A stretch of 54,119 bases of DNA from Pseudomonas nicosulfuronedens. Lineage in GTDB: Bacteria; Pseudomonadota; Gammaproteobacteria; Pseudomonadales; Pseudomonadaceae. The stretch spans positions 1-54,119 of the forward strand of contig NZ_SWDV01000049.1 of assembly GCF_005877905.1 (NCBI RefSeq), in the 5' to 3' direction. A program made the position numbers and the translations under genes. Under the pieces are notes generated by a model. The model did no database searches, was not told the origin of the DNA, and worked only from the letters and a program-made list of their open reading frames with translations. How positions within the stretch are numbered: position 1 is the stretch's first letter; each line of letters opens with the position of its first letter. This document shows, one piece after another, positions 1 through 11,425 of the stretch.

Positions 1-1251
1 CTCGTCCTTGCCGCTGTAGTCCAGGCGCTTGGTCAGGTCGCCCTCGCCGCTGGCGATGTTGCGCAGCATGGCAGCAACGTTGAGGATCGGGCGGGTTACG
101 CCACGGGCGGTGAGCCACATGGCGAACAGGCCGATCAGGATGGCGACCAAGCCGAAGCCGAGTTGTGAGACGGTACCCTGCACGCTCTGGTTATCCAGTT
201 CGTTCTGCAGTTCGATGGCCGGGCCGAGCAGGACGTTCTGCGGAACCTCCAGCAGCACGCCCCAGGGCTTGGAGCCGGGGATTGGTTGCAGTGGCTCGAC
301 GACGCGCAGTTGATCGTCCTGGTGGAAGACCTGCTCATGGTTGGCGGCGATTGCCTGCAACAGGTCGGTGCCCTGGTTCGGGTAGACCTCCTGAAGCTTC
401 TTGCTCAGCTTGCTGGCGTCTGCGCTGTGGCCGGCCAGCAGGCCGGCGGCGCTGACGATGCTGACTCGGCCCTGGCCTTCGTAGAGTTCCTGGCTGCCTT
501 CCACGGCGATTTCCTGCAGCTTCTCCATGCTGATGTCCAGGCCCATGACGCCGATGACCTTGCCGTCCAGCTCCAGCGGGAAGGCGATGCTGGTCATCAG
601 CATCTTCTTGTTGCCGACGTCGTCGAAGTACGGGTCGAGCACGCACGGCTGGCCGGTGGTCTTGGGGCAGGTGAACCAGGCGTTGTAAGCGCTGCCGCTC
701 GGGCCGGGGCTGGTGTCCTGCAGCAGCGACTCGGCCATGGCTTCGGACTCCAGATGGCCCGGCGTAGCCTGCGACCAGTAGATGGAGAAGCGCCCCGCGT
801 CGTTGCTGCCCAGTTCGCCCTGGCCGGCGAAGAGCTTGTCCTTGCCGTCCAGCGCGTCCGGCTCGAAGGCGACATAGAGGCCCAGCAGCTCGGGGTTGCC
901 TTCCAGTGCGGTCTTCACCTGGCGGGTCAGGTCCTCGCGCAGGTCGTAGGCGTCGAGGAAGCGCTTCTGCGCCTGGTCGCGCAGGAACAGGACCTGCCGC
1001 GAGAAGCCCTTGCCGTATTGGTAGGCATCCATGATGTAGCGCTGGATGCGCATGGCCTGGACTTCGCCGCGCGATTGCAGGCGGGCCTGCGCTGCCTCGT
1101 TGAGCATTTCAGTGCTCGATTGCTTGACCAGCGAGGTGCTGTGTTGCGTGCGATAGACGGACAAGCCGGAGAGCAGCGAGACGACGCCGAGAAGGCAGAG
1201 CCCGGCAAGCAACGTGATCTTCCACTGGATGGAGAGACGGCGCAGGAGCAT
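1..1251 (-). CDS. Methyl-accepting chemotaxis protein, N-terminal part (cut by window edge)
   Basis: Inner-membrane chemoreceptor that would signal through CheA/CheW to the flagellar motor. The first 417 residues are visible. A membrane segment lies at about 11-31, a periplasmic sensor domain of about 330 residues (32-361, the size of a double Cache domain), a second membrane segment at 362-382, and then the start of a HAMP domain (383 onward, RGVTRPI). The methylation helices and signalling hairpin lie outside the window. Start ATG at 1251. A sigma-28 type promoter is placed just upstream. The gene is divergent from an NhaC-type transporter, as I remember for PAO1 PA2654 (TlpQ, a histamine receptor) and PA2653, so a TlpQ-like amine sensor is my best guess. 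The ligand cannot be read from the sequence. Confidence 0.93.
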   Translation of the reverse strand, partial: MLLRRLSIQWKITLLAGLCLLGVVSLLSGLSVYRTQHSTSLVKQSSTEMLNEAAQARLQSRGEVQAMRIQRYIMDAYQYGKGFSRQVLFLRDQAQKRFLDAYDLREDLTRQVKTALEGNPELLGLYVAFEPDALDGKDKLFAGQGELGSNDAGRFSIYWSQATPGHLESEAMAESLLQDTSPGPSGSAYNAWFTCPKTTGQPCVLDPYFDDVGNKKMLMTSIAFPLELDGKVIGVMGLDISMEKLQEIAVEGSQELYEGQGRVSIVSAAGLLAGHSADASKLSKKLQEVYPNQGTDLLQAIAANHEQVFHQDDQLRVVEPLQPIPGSKPWGVLLEVPQNVLLGPAIELQNELDNQSVQGTVSQLGFGLVAILIGLFAMWLTARGVTRPILNVAAMLRNIASGEGDLTKRLDYSGKDE

Positions 1252-1293
1252 GGAGGGGAATCCTTGTTTGAACTAAGCCTGGGAATGCCCTGT

Positions 1294-1320
1294 ATATCGG
1301 CCTTTCCCGCAGCTTCTTGA
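1294..1320 (-). promoter_or_regulatory. Sigma-28 (FliA) type promoter of the chemoreceptor gene
   Basis: On the minus strand TCAAGAA (1314-1320) is followed after 12 bases by GCCGATAT (1294-1301). This fits the flagellar sigma-28 consensus (TCAAG, about 12 bases, GCCGATA) almost perfectly. The -10 element lies 42 bases before the chemoreceptor ATG. Motif match only; no transcription start is known. Confidence 0.75.
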
Positions 1321-1532
1321 CCCGTGACGGGACGAAACGCCAGAAAACAGGCGATTCTGGCGTGCCTGGCCGACGGGTAGAGGGCTCCAGGCAGCAGAAA
1401 ACAGGCAAGAAGCGTGCTTGTTCCAGCGGAAACCTCTTGATTCGACTCAACTTTTGACAGCCCGTCCGGTGTTGGGCAGAGTACGCGCCTTTTGCCCGCG
1501 CGCTGGCGCGGCGATGAGCTGGGAGTGTGGAT

Positions 1533-2852
1533 ATGAATGCGGTGCTGATCGCCATTGGCCTGATGCTGGTGCTGAGCCTGTGTCGCGTGCACGTGGTGGT
1601 CGCACTGATCGCCGGCGCAGTAGCGGGTGGTTTGCTGGGCGGCCTGGGCATGGACGGTACGCTCAAGGCATTCAACGACGGGCTGGGTGCCGGTGCGACC
1701 GTGGCGCTGTCCTACGCCATGCTGGGTGCCTTCGCCGTAGCCATCGCGCGCTCCGGAATGGCGCACGCGCTCGCTGACCGTGCCCTGGCCATGCTTGGCC
1801 GGCACGAGGCGAACGGCTCCAATGGCTTCAAGTGGATGATGGTCGCCCTGCTGCTGGTGGTGGCGATCTCCTCGCAGAACATCCTGCCGATCCACATCGC
1901 GTTCATCCCACTGCTGGTGCCACCGTTGCTCTATGTGCTCACGCGCCTGCAGATCGACCGTCGGCTGATCGCCTGCGTCATCACCTTCGGCCTGATCACC
2001 CCCTACATGTTCCTGCCGGTGGGCTTCGGCAACATCTTCCTGAATCAGATCCTGCTGGCCAACGTGGCCCGCGCGGGTGTCGATGTGCAGGGCATCAATG
2101 TCACCCACGCCATGCTGATCCCGGCGCTGGGCATGGTTTGCGGCCTGCTGATCGCGGTGCTCTTCAGCTACCGGCGCAAGCGCGAGTACGATCTGGAGCG
2201 TATCGAGCAGGCCGAGCGAGTCGATACGCCCTACAGCAAGATGAGCCTGCTGGTGGCCGGCGTCGCGGTCGCGGCGGCCTTTGCCGTGCAACTGCTGCTG
2301 GACTCGATGATCCTCGGTGCGTTGGTGGGTTTCCTGGTGTTCTCGCTGTCCGGCGTGGTGCGCTGGAAGGAAGCGGACGACCTGTTCACCGAAGGCATGA
2401 AGATGATGGCCATGATCGGCTTCATCATGATCGCTGCGCAGGGCTTTGCGGCAGTGATGACTGCTACCGGACAGGTTTCCAGCCTGGTGGACAGCGCTGC
2501 CGGTTGGATCGGCAGCAGCAAGGCGCTGGGAGCCTTCATGATGCTGCTGGTGGGTCTGCTGGTGACCATGGGCATCGGCTCATCCTTCTCCACGGTACCG
2601 ATCATCGCGGCGATCTTCGTGCCGCTGGCGGTGCACCTGGGCTTCAGTCCACTGGCCATTGTCAGCATCGTTGGCACGGCAGGCGCGTTGGGTGACGCGG
2701 GTTCGCCGGCCTCGGATTCCACCCTGGGCCCAACCTCCGGCCTGAATGTGGACGGCCAGCACAATCACATCTGGGACACCGTGGTGCCGACCTTCCTGCA
2801 CTACAACCTGCCGCTGCTGGTCTTCGGCTGGGTCGCAGCGATGGTGTTGTAG
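1533..2852 (+). CDS. NhaC-type / Na+:H+ antiporter family transporter
   Basis: Very hydrophobic 439-residue protein with about 11-12 membrane segments, typical of the Na_H_antiporter / NhaC family (PAO1 PA2653 by position). Related proteins such as Bacillus YuiF are predicted amino-acid permeases, so the substrate may be an organic amine or amino acid rather than sodium. A conserved loop near the C-terminus (GDAGSPASDSTLGPTSGLN) has the polar, glycine-rich form seen at substrate or ion sites of this family. Start chosen at ATG 1533, with GGGAG 7 bases upstream; a GTG 6 bases earlier lacks room for a ribosome site. Divergent from the chemoreceptor gene, which suggests the two handle the same compound. 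Confidence 0.85.
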   Translation: MNAVLIAIGLMLVLSLCRVHVVVALIAGAVAGGLLGGLGMDGTLKAFNDGLGAGATVALSYAMLGAFAVAIARSGMAHALADRALAMLGRHEANGSNGFKWMMVALLLVVAISSQNILPIHIAFIPLLVPPLLYVLTRLQIDRRLIACVITFGLITPYMFLPVGFGNIFLNQILLANVARAGVDVQGINVTHAMLIPALGMVCGLLIAVLFSYRRKREYDLERIEQAERVDTPYSKMSLLVAGVAVAAAFAVQLLLDSMILGALVGFLVFSLSGVVRWKEADDLFTEGMKMMAMIGFIMIAAQGFAAVMTATGQVSSLVDSAAGWIGSSKALGAFMMLLVGLLVTMGIGSSFSTVPIIAAIFVPLAVHLGFSPLAIVSIVGTAGALGDAGSPASDSTLGPTSGLNVDGQHNHIWDTVVPTFLHYNLPLLVFGWVAAMVL

Positions 2853-2942
2853 GGCTCTGTAACGGGCCATCGCGCACGGAAAGTTGCACTCGGCAGGCCA
2901 ACTGCTGACTAATGAGCAGGTTTCCCACCCACGGACCCGCTC

Positions 2943-4010
2943 ATGTTCGAATCGAAACTGGAATACCGGACGTTCCTCGCCCTGCTGCTGGTCGTCACAC
3001 TGGCCTTCGGCTGGATCCTGCTGCCGTTCTACGGGGCAGTCTTCTGGGGCACCATCCTGGCGATCATCTTTGCCCCGTTGCAGCGCCGCCTGCGGGTGAA
3101 ACTCAACGGGCGCAACAACCTCGCTGCGCTGATTTCCCTCGCCGTCTGCTTTCTGATCGTGATCCTGCCGGTGACCTTCATTGCCGGTGCGCTGGTACAA
3201 GAGGGCGCGACCGTCTACCAGCGGTTGAAGTCGGGCGAGCTGAACTTCATCACCTACTACCAGCAGGCAGTCGCCGCGTTGCCAGGCTGGGCGCACCAGT
3301 TGCTGGAGCGCTTCGACCTGGCGGACCTGTCCAGCCTGCAGGAAAAGCTTTCGGCGGGCGCGATGCAGGCCAGCCAACTGGTGGCCACCAAGGCCTTCAG
3401 CATCGGCCAGAACACCTTCGAGTTCGTCATCAGCTTCGGCATCATGCTGTACCTGCTGTTCTTCCTCCTGCGCGATGGCCCGACACTGGGCAAGCGGATC
3501 AAGCAGGCGGTGCCGCTGAGCGGGGAGCACAAGCAGCATCTGTTCGCCAAGTTCACCACGGTGATCCGTGCCACGGTAAAGGGCAACATCGCCGTCGCCG
3601 CGACTCAGGGTGCGTTGGGCGGCCTGATCTTCTGGTTCCTCGGCATCCAGGGCTCGTTGCTCTGGGGCACGCTGATGGCCTTCCTCTCGTTGCTGCCGGC
3701 CATCGGCGCGGGGCTGATCTGGGTGCCGGTGGCGGCTTACTTCCTGCTCACCGGGGCGATCTGGCAGGGTGTGGTGCTGACGCTGTTCTGCGTGGTGGTG
3801 ATCGGTCTGGTGGACAACATCCTGCGTCCGATCCTGGTCGGCAAGGACACCAAGATGCCGGACTACGTGGTGCTGATCTCCACCCTGGGCGGCATGTCGC
3901 TGTTCGGCCTCAACGGCTTCGTCATCGGCCCACTGATCGCGGCGCTGTTCATGGCGTCGTGGGACCTGTTCACCGGCAGGGCAGAGGAAGCACCCAACCC
4001 GGTAGAGTAG
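2943..4010 (+). CDS. AI-2E family transporter (UPF0118, YdiK/PerM type)
   Basis: 355-residue inner-membrane protein of the AI-2E transporter family (PF01594). It has two N-terminal membrane helices, an extended amphipathic region (about residues 90-150), and a C-terminal set of helices with the family-typical segments LLPAIGAGLIWVP and LVDNILRPILVGKDTKMPD. Family members export autoinducer-2-like molecules, act as Na+/H+ antiporters or act as permeases of unknown substrate; which applies here is unknown. It begins 90 bases after the NhaC-type gene on the same strand, so co-transcription is possible. It is followed by a palindromic repeat and the shared terminator with nuoN. Confidence 0.88.
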   Translation: MFESKLEYRTFLALLLVVTLAFGWILLPFYGAVFWGTILAIIFAPLQRRLRVKLNGRNNLAALISLAVCFLIVILPVTFIAGALVQEGATVYQRLKSGELNFITYYQQAVAALPGWAHQLLERFDLADLSSLQEKLSAGAMQASQLVATKAFSIGQNTFEFVISFGIMLYLLFFLLRDGPTLGKRIKQAVPLSGEHKQHLFAKFTTVIRATVKGNIAVAATQGALGGLIFWFLGIQGSLLWGTLMAFLSLLPAIGAGLIWVPVAAYFLLTGAIWQGVVLTLFCVVVIGLVDNILRPILVGKDTKMPDYVVLISTLGGMSLFGLNGFVIGPLIAALFMASWDLFTGRAEEAPNPVE

Positions 4011-4022
4011 GGCGCGAACCTT

Positions 4023-4103
4023 GTAGGATGGCGTGGAGCGAAGCGATACCCATCAATGACGTGCGCCAGCAGCATGGGTATCGCTGCGCTCCACCCATCC
4101 TAC
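4023..4103. repeat. Palindromic intergenic repeat (REP/MITE-like)
   Basis: The left arm (4023-4053, GTAGGATGG...GATACCCAT) and right arm (4074-4103) are near-perfect reverse complements over about 30 bases, differing by one inserted C and one A/C mismatch, around a 20-base centre. Elements starting GTAGGATGG(G)TGGAGCG are widespread short intergenic repeats in Pseudomonas and relatives (recalled). It lies between the convergent AI-2E gene and nuoN. Confidence 0.8.
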
Positions 4104-4131
4104 GAAAAGCCGGTATCTCCTGATTCCCGCC

Positions 4132-4167
4132 CAACAAAAAACCCCGCCGAAGCGGGGTTTTTTGTTG
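4132..4167. terminator. Two-way intrinsic terminator between the AI-2E gene and nuoN
   Basis: GC stem CCCCGC/GCGGGG around a CGAA tetraloop, flanked by A6 on the left and T6 on the right; the pairing continues through AACA/TGTT. It can stop transcription from both convergent units: the AI-2E gene on the plus strand and nuoN on the minus strand (stop at 4178). Confidence 0.93.
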
Positions 4168-4177
4168 CCTGTCGACC

Positions 4178-5641
4178 TTAGCCGGCGACGGCTACCAGGC
4201 CGCTGTGCTGGAGGATGTCCAGCAGCGGTTGCGGGTAGACGCCGAGGAAGAAGGCGAGTAGGGCGATGGCTACCAGCATGATGCCGCCGGCGCGCTGGGC
4301 CCAGTCCAGGGGAGCGTCGTGGCGCTTCATGTTCGGTTCGACCAGGAACATGGTCACCATGACACGCAGGTAGTAGAACAGGCCGATGGCGCTGCCCAGT
4401 ACCAGGGCGCCGACCAGCCACCAGTGCTGCGACTCGACGCCGGTGGCGACGATGTAGAACTTGCCGATGAAGCCGGCGGTCAGCGGGATGCCGGCCAGGG
4501 ACAGCATCATCACGGTCATTACCGCGGTCAGCACCGGACGGCGCCAGAACAGGCCGCGGTACTCGAACAGCGCGTCGGCATCGCGACCGCTGTACGGAGT
4601 GGACATCAGGGTGACCACGCCGAAGGCGCCCAGGGTGGTAACGACGTAGGTGGTCAGGTAGACGCCGACTGCTTCCACGGCCAGGCCCTTGCTCGCCACC
4701 AGGGCGATCAGCAGGTAGCCGAAGTGGGCGATGGACGAGTAGCCCAGCAGGCGCTTGATGTTGCTCTGGGTCAGCGCCAGCAGGTTGCCGATCAGGATCG
4801 AGGCGATGGCGATGACCGCGATGGCGTCATGCAGCAGGCCGTTGTTCAGGGCCGCCGGAGCGATCTGGAACAGGCGCAGCAGCACGGCGAACACGGCGAC
4901 CTTGGCGGTAGTGGCCAGGAAGGTGGCAACCGGGGCCGGGGCGCCTTCGTAGACATCCGGGGTCCACAGGTGGAACGGTGCCAGGGACAGCTTGAAGCCC
5001 AGGCCGACTACCATCATGCCGACGCCAATGGCCAGCAGCGGGCCATGGCTGGTGCCCTCTGCCAGCGAGGCGCCCAGGGCGGAGAAGCCCAGGTTGCCGG
5101 ACTCGGCGTAGAGCAGGGCCATGCCGAACAGCAGGAAAGCAGAGCCGGCGGCGGACAGCACGGTGTACTTGATGCCCGCTTCCAGGGTGCGCTTGTTGAA
5201 GAAGGCGTAGGCCACCATGCCGTAGACCGGCACCGACAGCAGTTCCAGGCCGATGAACAGGCCGGCCAGGTTCTGCGCGCTGACCAGTACCAGGCCGCCC
5301 GCGGTGGACAGCAGCAGGAGCAGGTACAACTCCTCGCGGTTGCCTGGGAAGCTTTCCATGTAGGCGTGGGCGAGGGTGGTGCAGGCCAGGGCGCCGATCA
5401 GGATCAGGGCCATGTAGAAGCAGGCGAAGTTGTCGACCACCATGAGCGGGGTGACTTCGATCGGGGTGACTTTCAGCACCGGGATGATCGACAGCAGGGC
5501 CAGGTTCAGACCGATCACCGAGAGGGTGGCGGTCATCGAGTGGTTACGCTTCCAGGCTACCGCGAGCATCACCACCACCAGGGTGGCGCTGGTGATGAGC
5601 AGTGGCAGGAGCGCGATGAAGTGTTGAATCGTGAAGGTCAT
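4178..5641 (-). CDS. nuoN: NADH-quinone oxidoreductase subunit N
   Basis: Membrane-arm subunit of complex I and one of the three antiporter-like proton-channel subunits. 487 residues, about 14 transmembrane helices, with the family core visible: the conserved glutamate in the segment [11 protein letters not shown], and lysines and histidines in the central half-channels (for example [20 protein letters not shown]). Length matches P. aeruginosa NuoN. Last gene of the operon; its ATG lies 7 bases after the nuoM stop codon, and the two-way terminator follows. Confidence 0.97.
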   Translation of the reverse strand: MTFTIQHFIALLPLLITSATLVVVMLAVAWKRNHSMTATLSVIGLNLALLSIIPVLKVTPIEVTPLMVVDNFACFYMALILIGALACTTLAHAYMESFPGNREELYLLLLLSTAGGLVLVSAQNLAGLFIGLELLSVPVYGMVAYAFFNKRTLEAGIKYTVLSAAGSAFLLFGMALLYAESGNLGFSALGASLAEGTSHGPLLAIGVGMMVVGLGFKLSLAPFHLWTPDVYEGAPAPVATFLATTAKVAVFAVLLRLFQIAPAALNNGLLHDAIAVIAIASILIGNLLALTQSNIKRLLGYSSIAHFGYLLIALVASKGLAVEAVGVYLTTYVVTTLGAFGVVTLMSTPYSGRDADALFEYRGLFWRRPVLTAVMTVMMLSLAGIPLTAGFIGKFYIVATGVESQHWWLVGALVLGSAIGLFYYLRVMVTMFLVEPNMKRHDAPLDWAQRAGGIMLVAIALLAFFLGVYPQPLLDILQHSGLVAVAG

Positions 5642-5648
5642 TTCGCGC

Positions 5649-7178
5649 TTACCGTGCTGCCAGAGTGGAGAGGGCGGAACCCAGCCATTGCTGGACGCCG
5701 TGCATGGTTGCCGCGGAGGTGTCGAGGACCGGCTGCGGGTAGACGCCGAGCACGATCAGCAGCACCGCCAGGCCGAGCACCATGGAGAGCTCGCGGGCGT
5801 TCAGGCCGGCGATGGCGGTGTCGGACTTGGCCGGGCCGAAGTACGCGCGGTGGATCATGATCAGCGAGTAGACCGAGCCGAACACCAGGCCGAAGGTGGC
5901 GATCACAGTGATCACCGGAACGACCTTGAAGCTGCCCAGCAGGATCAGGAATTCGCCGACGAAGTTGCCGGTGCCCGGCAGGCCCAACGACGCGGTGGCG
6001 AAGAACAGGGCCACGGCCGGCAGGTACGGGATGCGCGACCACAGGCCGCCCATCTTGCGCATGTCACGGGTGTGCAGGCGCTCGTACAGCTGGCCACACA
6101 GGATGAACAGCGCGGCGGCGGAGAGGCCGTGGGCGATCATTTGCACCACTACACCCTGCAGCGCCTGCGGGCTGCCGGAGTAGATGCCGATCATCACGAA
6201 GCCCATGTGCGACACCGAGGAGTAGGCCACCAGGCGCTTGATGTCGGTCTGTGCGAACGACAGGAAGGCGCCGTAGAAGATGCCGATCAGACCCAGGGTC
6301 ATGGCGATCGGGGCGAACTCGGCCGAGGCGTTGGGGAACAGCGGCAGGGCAAAGCGGATCAGGCCGTAGGCCGCGGTCTTCAGCAGGATGCCGGCCAGGT
6401 CCACGGAGCCGGCAGTCGGCGCCTGGGCGTGGGCGTCGGGCAGCCAGGAGTGCACCGGCACTACCGGCATCTTCACCGCGAAGGCGACGAAGAAGCCGAG
6501 CATCAGGATCCACTCGGTGTGCGGCGGCAGCTGGGTCTTCAGCAGGTCGGCGTAGTTGAAGGTCAACACGCCGGTGCTGTTGTAGTGCACGAACACCAGG
6601 CCCAGGATCGCCACCAGCATCACCAGGCCGCTGGCCTGGGTGAAGATGAAGAACTTGGTGGCGGCGTAGATGCGGGTCTTCTTGCCATCGTCCGAGCTAT
6701 GACCCCAGAGCGCGATGAGGAAGTACATCGGCACCAGCATCATTTCCCAGAAGAAGAAGAACAGGAACAGGTCGACGGCGAGGAACACGCCGATCACGCC
6801 GCCCAGGATCCACAGCAGGTTCAGGTGGAAGAAGCCGATGCGGCGCTGGATCTCGTTCCACGAGCAGAGGACGGACAGCACGCCGAGCAGGCCGGTCAGC
6901 GCGACCATCAGCAGGGACAGGCCGTCCATTGCCAGATGCACGCTGATGCCGAAACGCTCGATCCAGGGTACCTGGAACTGCAGGGTCCACTGCGGCTCGC
7001 CACCCGGCGCCGGGGCCAGCTGGAAGTCGCCGGTGTGCCACACCCACAGGCTCAGGGCCAGGGTGAGGACCATCGATCCCAGGGCGACCCAGCGGGGCAG
7101 GGTCTTGCTGGTGTACTCGGCGATCCAGCAAAGGAAGCCGCCGATGAAGGGGATCAGGATTAGCCAGGGCAGAATCAT
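5649..7178 (-). CDS. nuoM: NADH-quinone oxidoreductase subunit M
   Basis: 509-residue antiporter-like proton-pumping subunit of complex I. Start chosen at ATG 7178, giving the family N-terminus [14 protein letters not shown]; an open frame continues upstream into the nuoL end but lacks family similarity. Conserved features include [13 protein letters not shown] (key glutamate), [20 protein letters not shown] (lysine of the proton channel) and [15 protein letters not shown]. Between nuoL (28-base gap) and nuoN (7-base gap). Confidence 0.97.
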   Translation of the reverse strand: MILPWLILIPFIGGFLCWIAEYTSKTLPRWVALGSMVLTLALSLWVWHTGDFQLAPAPGGEPQWTLQFQVPWIERFGISVHLAMDGLSLLMVALTGLLGVLSVLCSWNEIQRRIGFFHLNLLWILGGVIGVFLAVDLFLFFFFWEMMLVPMYFLIALWGHSSDDGKKTRIYAATKFFIFTQASGLVMLVAILGLVFVHYNSTGVLTFNYADLLKTQLPPHTEWILMLGFFVAFAVKMPVVPVHSWLPDAHAQAPTAGSVDLAGILLKTAAYGLIRFALPLFPNASAEFAPIAMTLGLIGIFYGAFLSFAQTDIKRLVAYSSVSHMGFVMIGIYSGSPQALQGVVVQMIAHGLSAAALFILCGQLYERLHTRDMRKMGGLWSRIPYLPAVALFFATASLGLPGTGNFVGEFLILLGSFKVVPVITVIATFGLVFGSVYSLIMIHRAYFGPAKSDTAIAGLNARELSMVLGLAVLLIVLGVYPQPVLDTSAATMHGVQQWLGSALSTLAAR

Positions 7179-7206
7179 GTCGGGCTCAATCTCTTTCGTG
7201 AATTCA

Positions 7207-9050
<1,844 letters not shown>

Positions 9051-9054
<4 letters not shown>

Positions 9055-9359
9055 CCGCGCATCTCGCTGGCAGCGTCGATATCGAGGGTATGGAAGCGGC
9101 GATACAGCTGGAGCAGGATCGCCAGGCCAATGCTGGCCTCGGCCGCAGCCAGGCTGAGCACCAGGATGAACATCACCTGGCCGTCAGGCTGGCCCCAGCG
9201 GGCGCCACCGACCACGAAGGCCAGGGCGGCGGCGTTCATCATCACTTCCAGGCTCATCAGTACGAACAGGATGTTGCGTCGTACCATCAGGCCCACCAGG
9301 CCGAAGCAGAACAGCACACCGGCGAGTGCCAGTCCGTGTTCGAGAGGGATTGCATTCAT
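9051..9359 (-). CDS. nuoK: NADH-quinone oxidoreductase subunit K
   Basis: 102-residue membrane subunit of complex I with three transmembrane helices. The two conserved membrane glutamates that link the quinone site to the proton channels are seen in [13 protein letters not shown] and [17 protein letters not shown] at 9359, four bases after nuoJ; the 3' end overlaps nuoL by four bases. Confidence 0.96.
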
Positions 9360-9363
9360 GGTG

Positions 9364-9864
9364 TTAGTCCTTCGCTTCGTGGCGGCCGAGGTGGTAGGCG
9401 GCGACCAGTGCCGCCAGCAGCAGCATCGAGGCCAGTTCGACGACCAGCAGGTACGGGCCGAACAGGCTGATGCCCACGGCCTTGGCGTCCACGGTGGTGT
9501 GGCCGATGCCGATACCGCTCGGGGTGCGCGAGAGCATCCACAGCAACTCGACGAGCAGCACGGCAGCCAGGGCGCCGGGGCCAATCCAGACACCGGGCTT
9601 GAGCCACTTGCGCTCCTGCTCGGCAATCGCCGGGCCGAGGTTGAGCATCATGACCACGAACACGAACAGCACCATGATCGCGCCGGCGTAGACGATGATC
9701 TCCAGGGCGCCGGCGAACGGGGCGCCGAGGCTGAAGAAGGTCATCGATACCGCCAGCAGCGAAATGATGAGGTAGAGCAGGGCATGCACCGGGTTGCTGT
9801 TGGTGATGACCCGGAAGGTTGCCAGCACGGCGACGCCGGCGGCGAAGTAGAAAGCGAATTCCAC
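9364..9864 (-). CDS. nuoJ: NADH-quinone oxidoreductase subunit J
   Basis: 166-residue, five-helix membrane subunit of complex I lying near the quinone chamber. The conserved segment [20 protein letters not shown] forms the third helix, which carries a pi-bulge in known structures. The start is a GTG (9862-9864) giving [10 protein letters not shown], supported by AAGGAG 7-8 bases upstream; no suitable ATG exists. The C-terminus is HEAKD. Confidence 0.95.
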   Translation of the reverse strand: MEFAFYFAAGVAVLATFRVITNSNPVHALLYLIISLLAVSMTFFSLGAPFAGALEIIVYAGAIMVLFVFVVMMLNLGPAIAEQERKWLKPGVWIGPGALAAVLLVELLWMLSRTPSGIGIGHTTVDAKAVGISLFGPYLLVVELASMLLLAALVAAYHLGRHEAKD

Positions 9865-9875
9865 GCGACGTCTCC

Positions 9876-10424
9876 TTACGGCAGCAGGCTCTTGACGTTG
9901 ATCGGTTCGGCCTCGTTCTGCGCGGCGCCTTTCGGCTTGCCGGCGATGGCCATGCCGGCAACGCGGTAGAAGTTGTAGTCCGGGTTCTTGCCGGGGCCGG
10001 AGATCAGCAGGTCTTCCTTCTCGTAGACCAGGTCCTGGCGCTTGAACTCGCCCATCTCGAAATCCGGTGTCAGCTGGATCGCGGTGGTCGGGCAGGCTTC
10101 TTCGCACAGGCCGCAGAAGATGCAGCGAGAGAAGTTGATGCGGAAGAACTCGGGGTACCAACGGCCATCGTCCATCTCGGCCTTCTGCAGGGAGATGCAG
10201 CCGACCGGGCAGGCCACGGCGCACAGGTTGCACGCAACGCAGCGCTCCTCACCGTCGGGGTCGCGAGTGAGCACGATGCGGCCACGGTAGCGCGGCGGCA
10301 GGTACACGGGCTCTTCCGGATACTGCAGGGTGTCACGCTTGCGGAAGGCGTGACCGAAGATCATCACCAGGCTGCGCAGCTGGGTGTAGGTGCCGTGCAC
10401 CACGTCGAAAATGTACTTGATCAT
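9876..10424 (-). CDS. nuoI: NADH-quinone oxidoreductase subunit I
   Basis: 182-residue ferredoxin-like subunit carrying clusters N6a and N6b in the peripheral arm of complex I. Two classic 4Fe-4S motifs are present, [12 protein letters not shown] and [12 protein letters not shown], about 40 residues apart. The N-terminal helix region anchors the subunit to NuoH. Gaps of 11 bases separate it from nuoH and nuoJ. Confidence 0.97.
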   Translation of the reverse strand: MIKYIFDVVHGTYTQLRSLVMIFGHAFRKRDTLQYPEEPVYLPPRYRGRIVLTRDPDGEERCVACNLCAVACPVGCISLQKAEMDDGRWYPEFFRINFSRCIFCGLCEEACPTTAIQLTPDFEMGEFKRQDLVYEKEDLLISGPGKNPDYNFYRVAGMAIAGKPKGAAQNEAEPINVKSLLP

Positions 10425-10435
10425 GGTCGTACTCC

Positions 10436-11425
10436 TTACTGGGTCGCCAGCACGACAGCGCCGGTCACCAGCAGGTTGATCAGGGTCAGCGGGAGGCAGA
10501 ACTTCCAGCTGAAGGCCATCACCTGGTCATAGCGCGGGCGTGGGATGGAAGCCCGCAGCAGAATGAACATCATGATGAAGAAGCCGGTTTTCAGGGCGAA
10601 CCAGAAGAACGGGATCTGCGGCAGGATGCCGAAGGGACCGTGCCAGCCGCCGAAGAACAGGGTCGCCAGCAGCGCGGACACCAGCACGATGCCGATGTAC
10701 TCGCCGACGAAGAACATGCCCCATTTCATGCCGGCGTACTCGATGTGGTAACCGTCGGCCAGTTCCTGCTCGGCTTCGGGCTGGTCGAACGGGTGACGGT
10801 GGGTCACGGCGACGCCGGCGACGAAGAAGGTCATGAAGCCGAAGAACTGGGGGATGATGAACCACATGTGCTCGGCCTGGTAATCGACGATGTCGCGCAG
10901 GCTGAACGAACCGACCTGGGCGACGATGCCCATCAGCGACAGGGCCAGGAACACCTCGTAGGAGATGGTCTGGGCCGAGGCGCGCAGGCTGCCGAGGAGG
11001 GCGAACTTGTTATTGCTCGACCAGCCGGCGAACAGCACCGCGTAAACGGTCAGGCCGGCCATGGCGAAGAAGAACAGGATGCCGATGTTCAGGTCCGCGA
11101 CGCCCCAGGTCGGGGTGATCGGGATGACTGCGAAGGCCACCAGCAGCGCACCCATGGCGATCATGGGCGCGAGGGTGAAGATCATCTTGTCGGCGAACGG
11201 CGGGGTCCAGTCTTCCTTGAAGAACATCTTCAGCATGTCGGCGCCAAGCTGGAAGGCACCGAAGGGGCCGACCCGGTTCGGACCGTAGCGGTCCTGCCAG
11301 AGGCCGAGCAGACGACGCTCGACCCAGCTGAGCAGCGCGCCGCAGACGACCACGGCGAGCAGGATGACGATGGCCTTGATGACCTCGATCAGGATGTCGA
11401 CGATGGCGGGTGTCAGCCAGCTCAT
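10436..11425 (-). CDS. nuoH: NADH-quinone oxidoreductase subunit H
   Basis: 329-residue membrane subunit that joins the peripheral and membrane arms of complex I and forms much of the quinone site. Conserved loops are visible: [39 protein letters not shown] and [13 protein letters not shown]. Eight transmembrane helices expected. Its ATG overlaps the nuoG stop by four bases. Confidence 0.97.
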   Translation of the reverse strand: MSWLTPAIVDILIEVIKAIVILLAVVVCGALLSWVERRLLGLWQDRYGPNRVGPFGAFQLGADMLKMFFKEDWTPPFADKMIFTLAPMIAMGALLVAFAVIPITPTWGVADLNIGILFFFAMAGLTVYAVLFAGWSSNNKFALLGSLRASAQTISYEVFLALSLMGIVAQVGSFSLRDIVDYQAEHMWFIIPQFFGFMTFFVAGVAVTHRHPFDQPEAEQELADGYHIEYAGMKWGMFFVGEYIGIVLVSALLATLFFGGWHGPFGILPQIPFFWFALKTGFFIMMFILLRASIPRPRYDQVMAFSWKFCLPLTLINLLVTGAVVLATQ

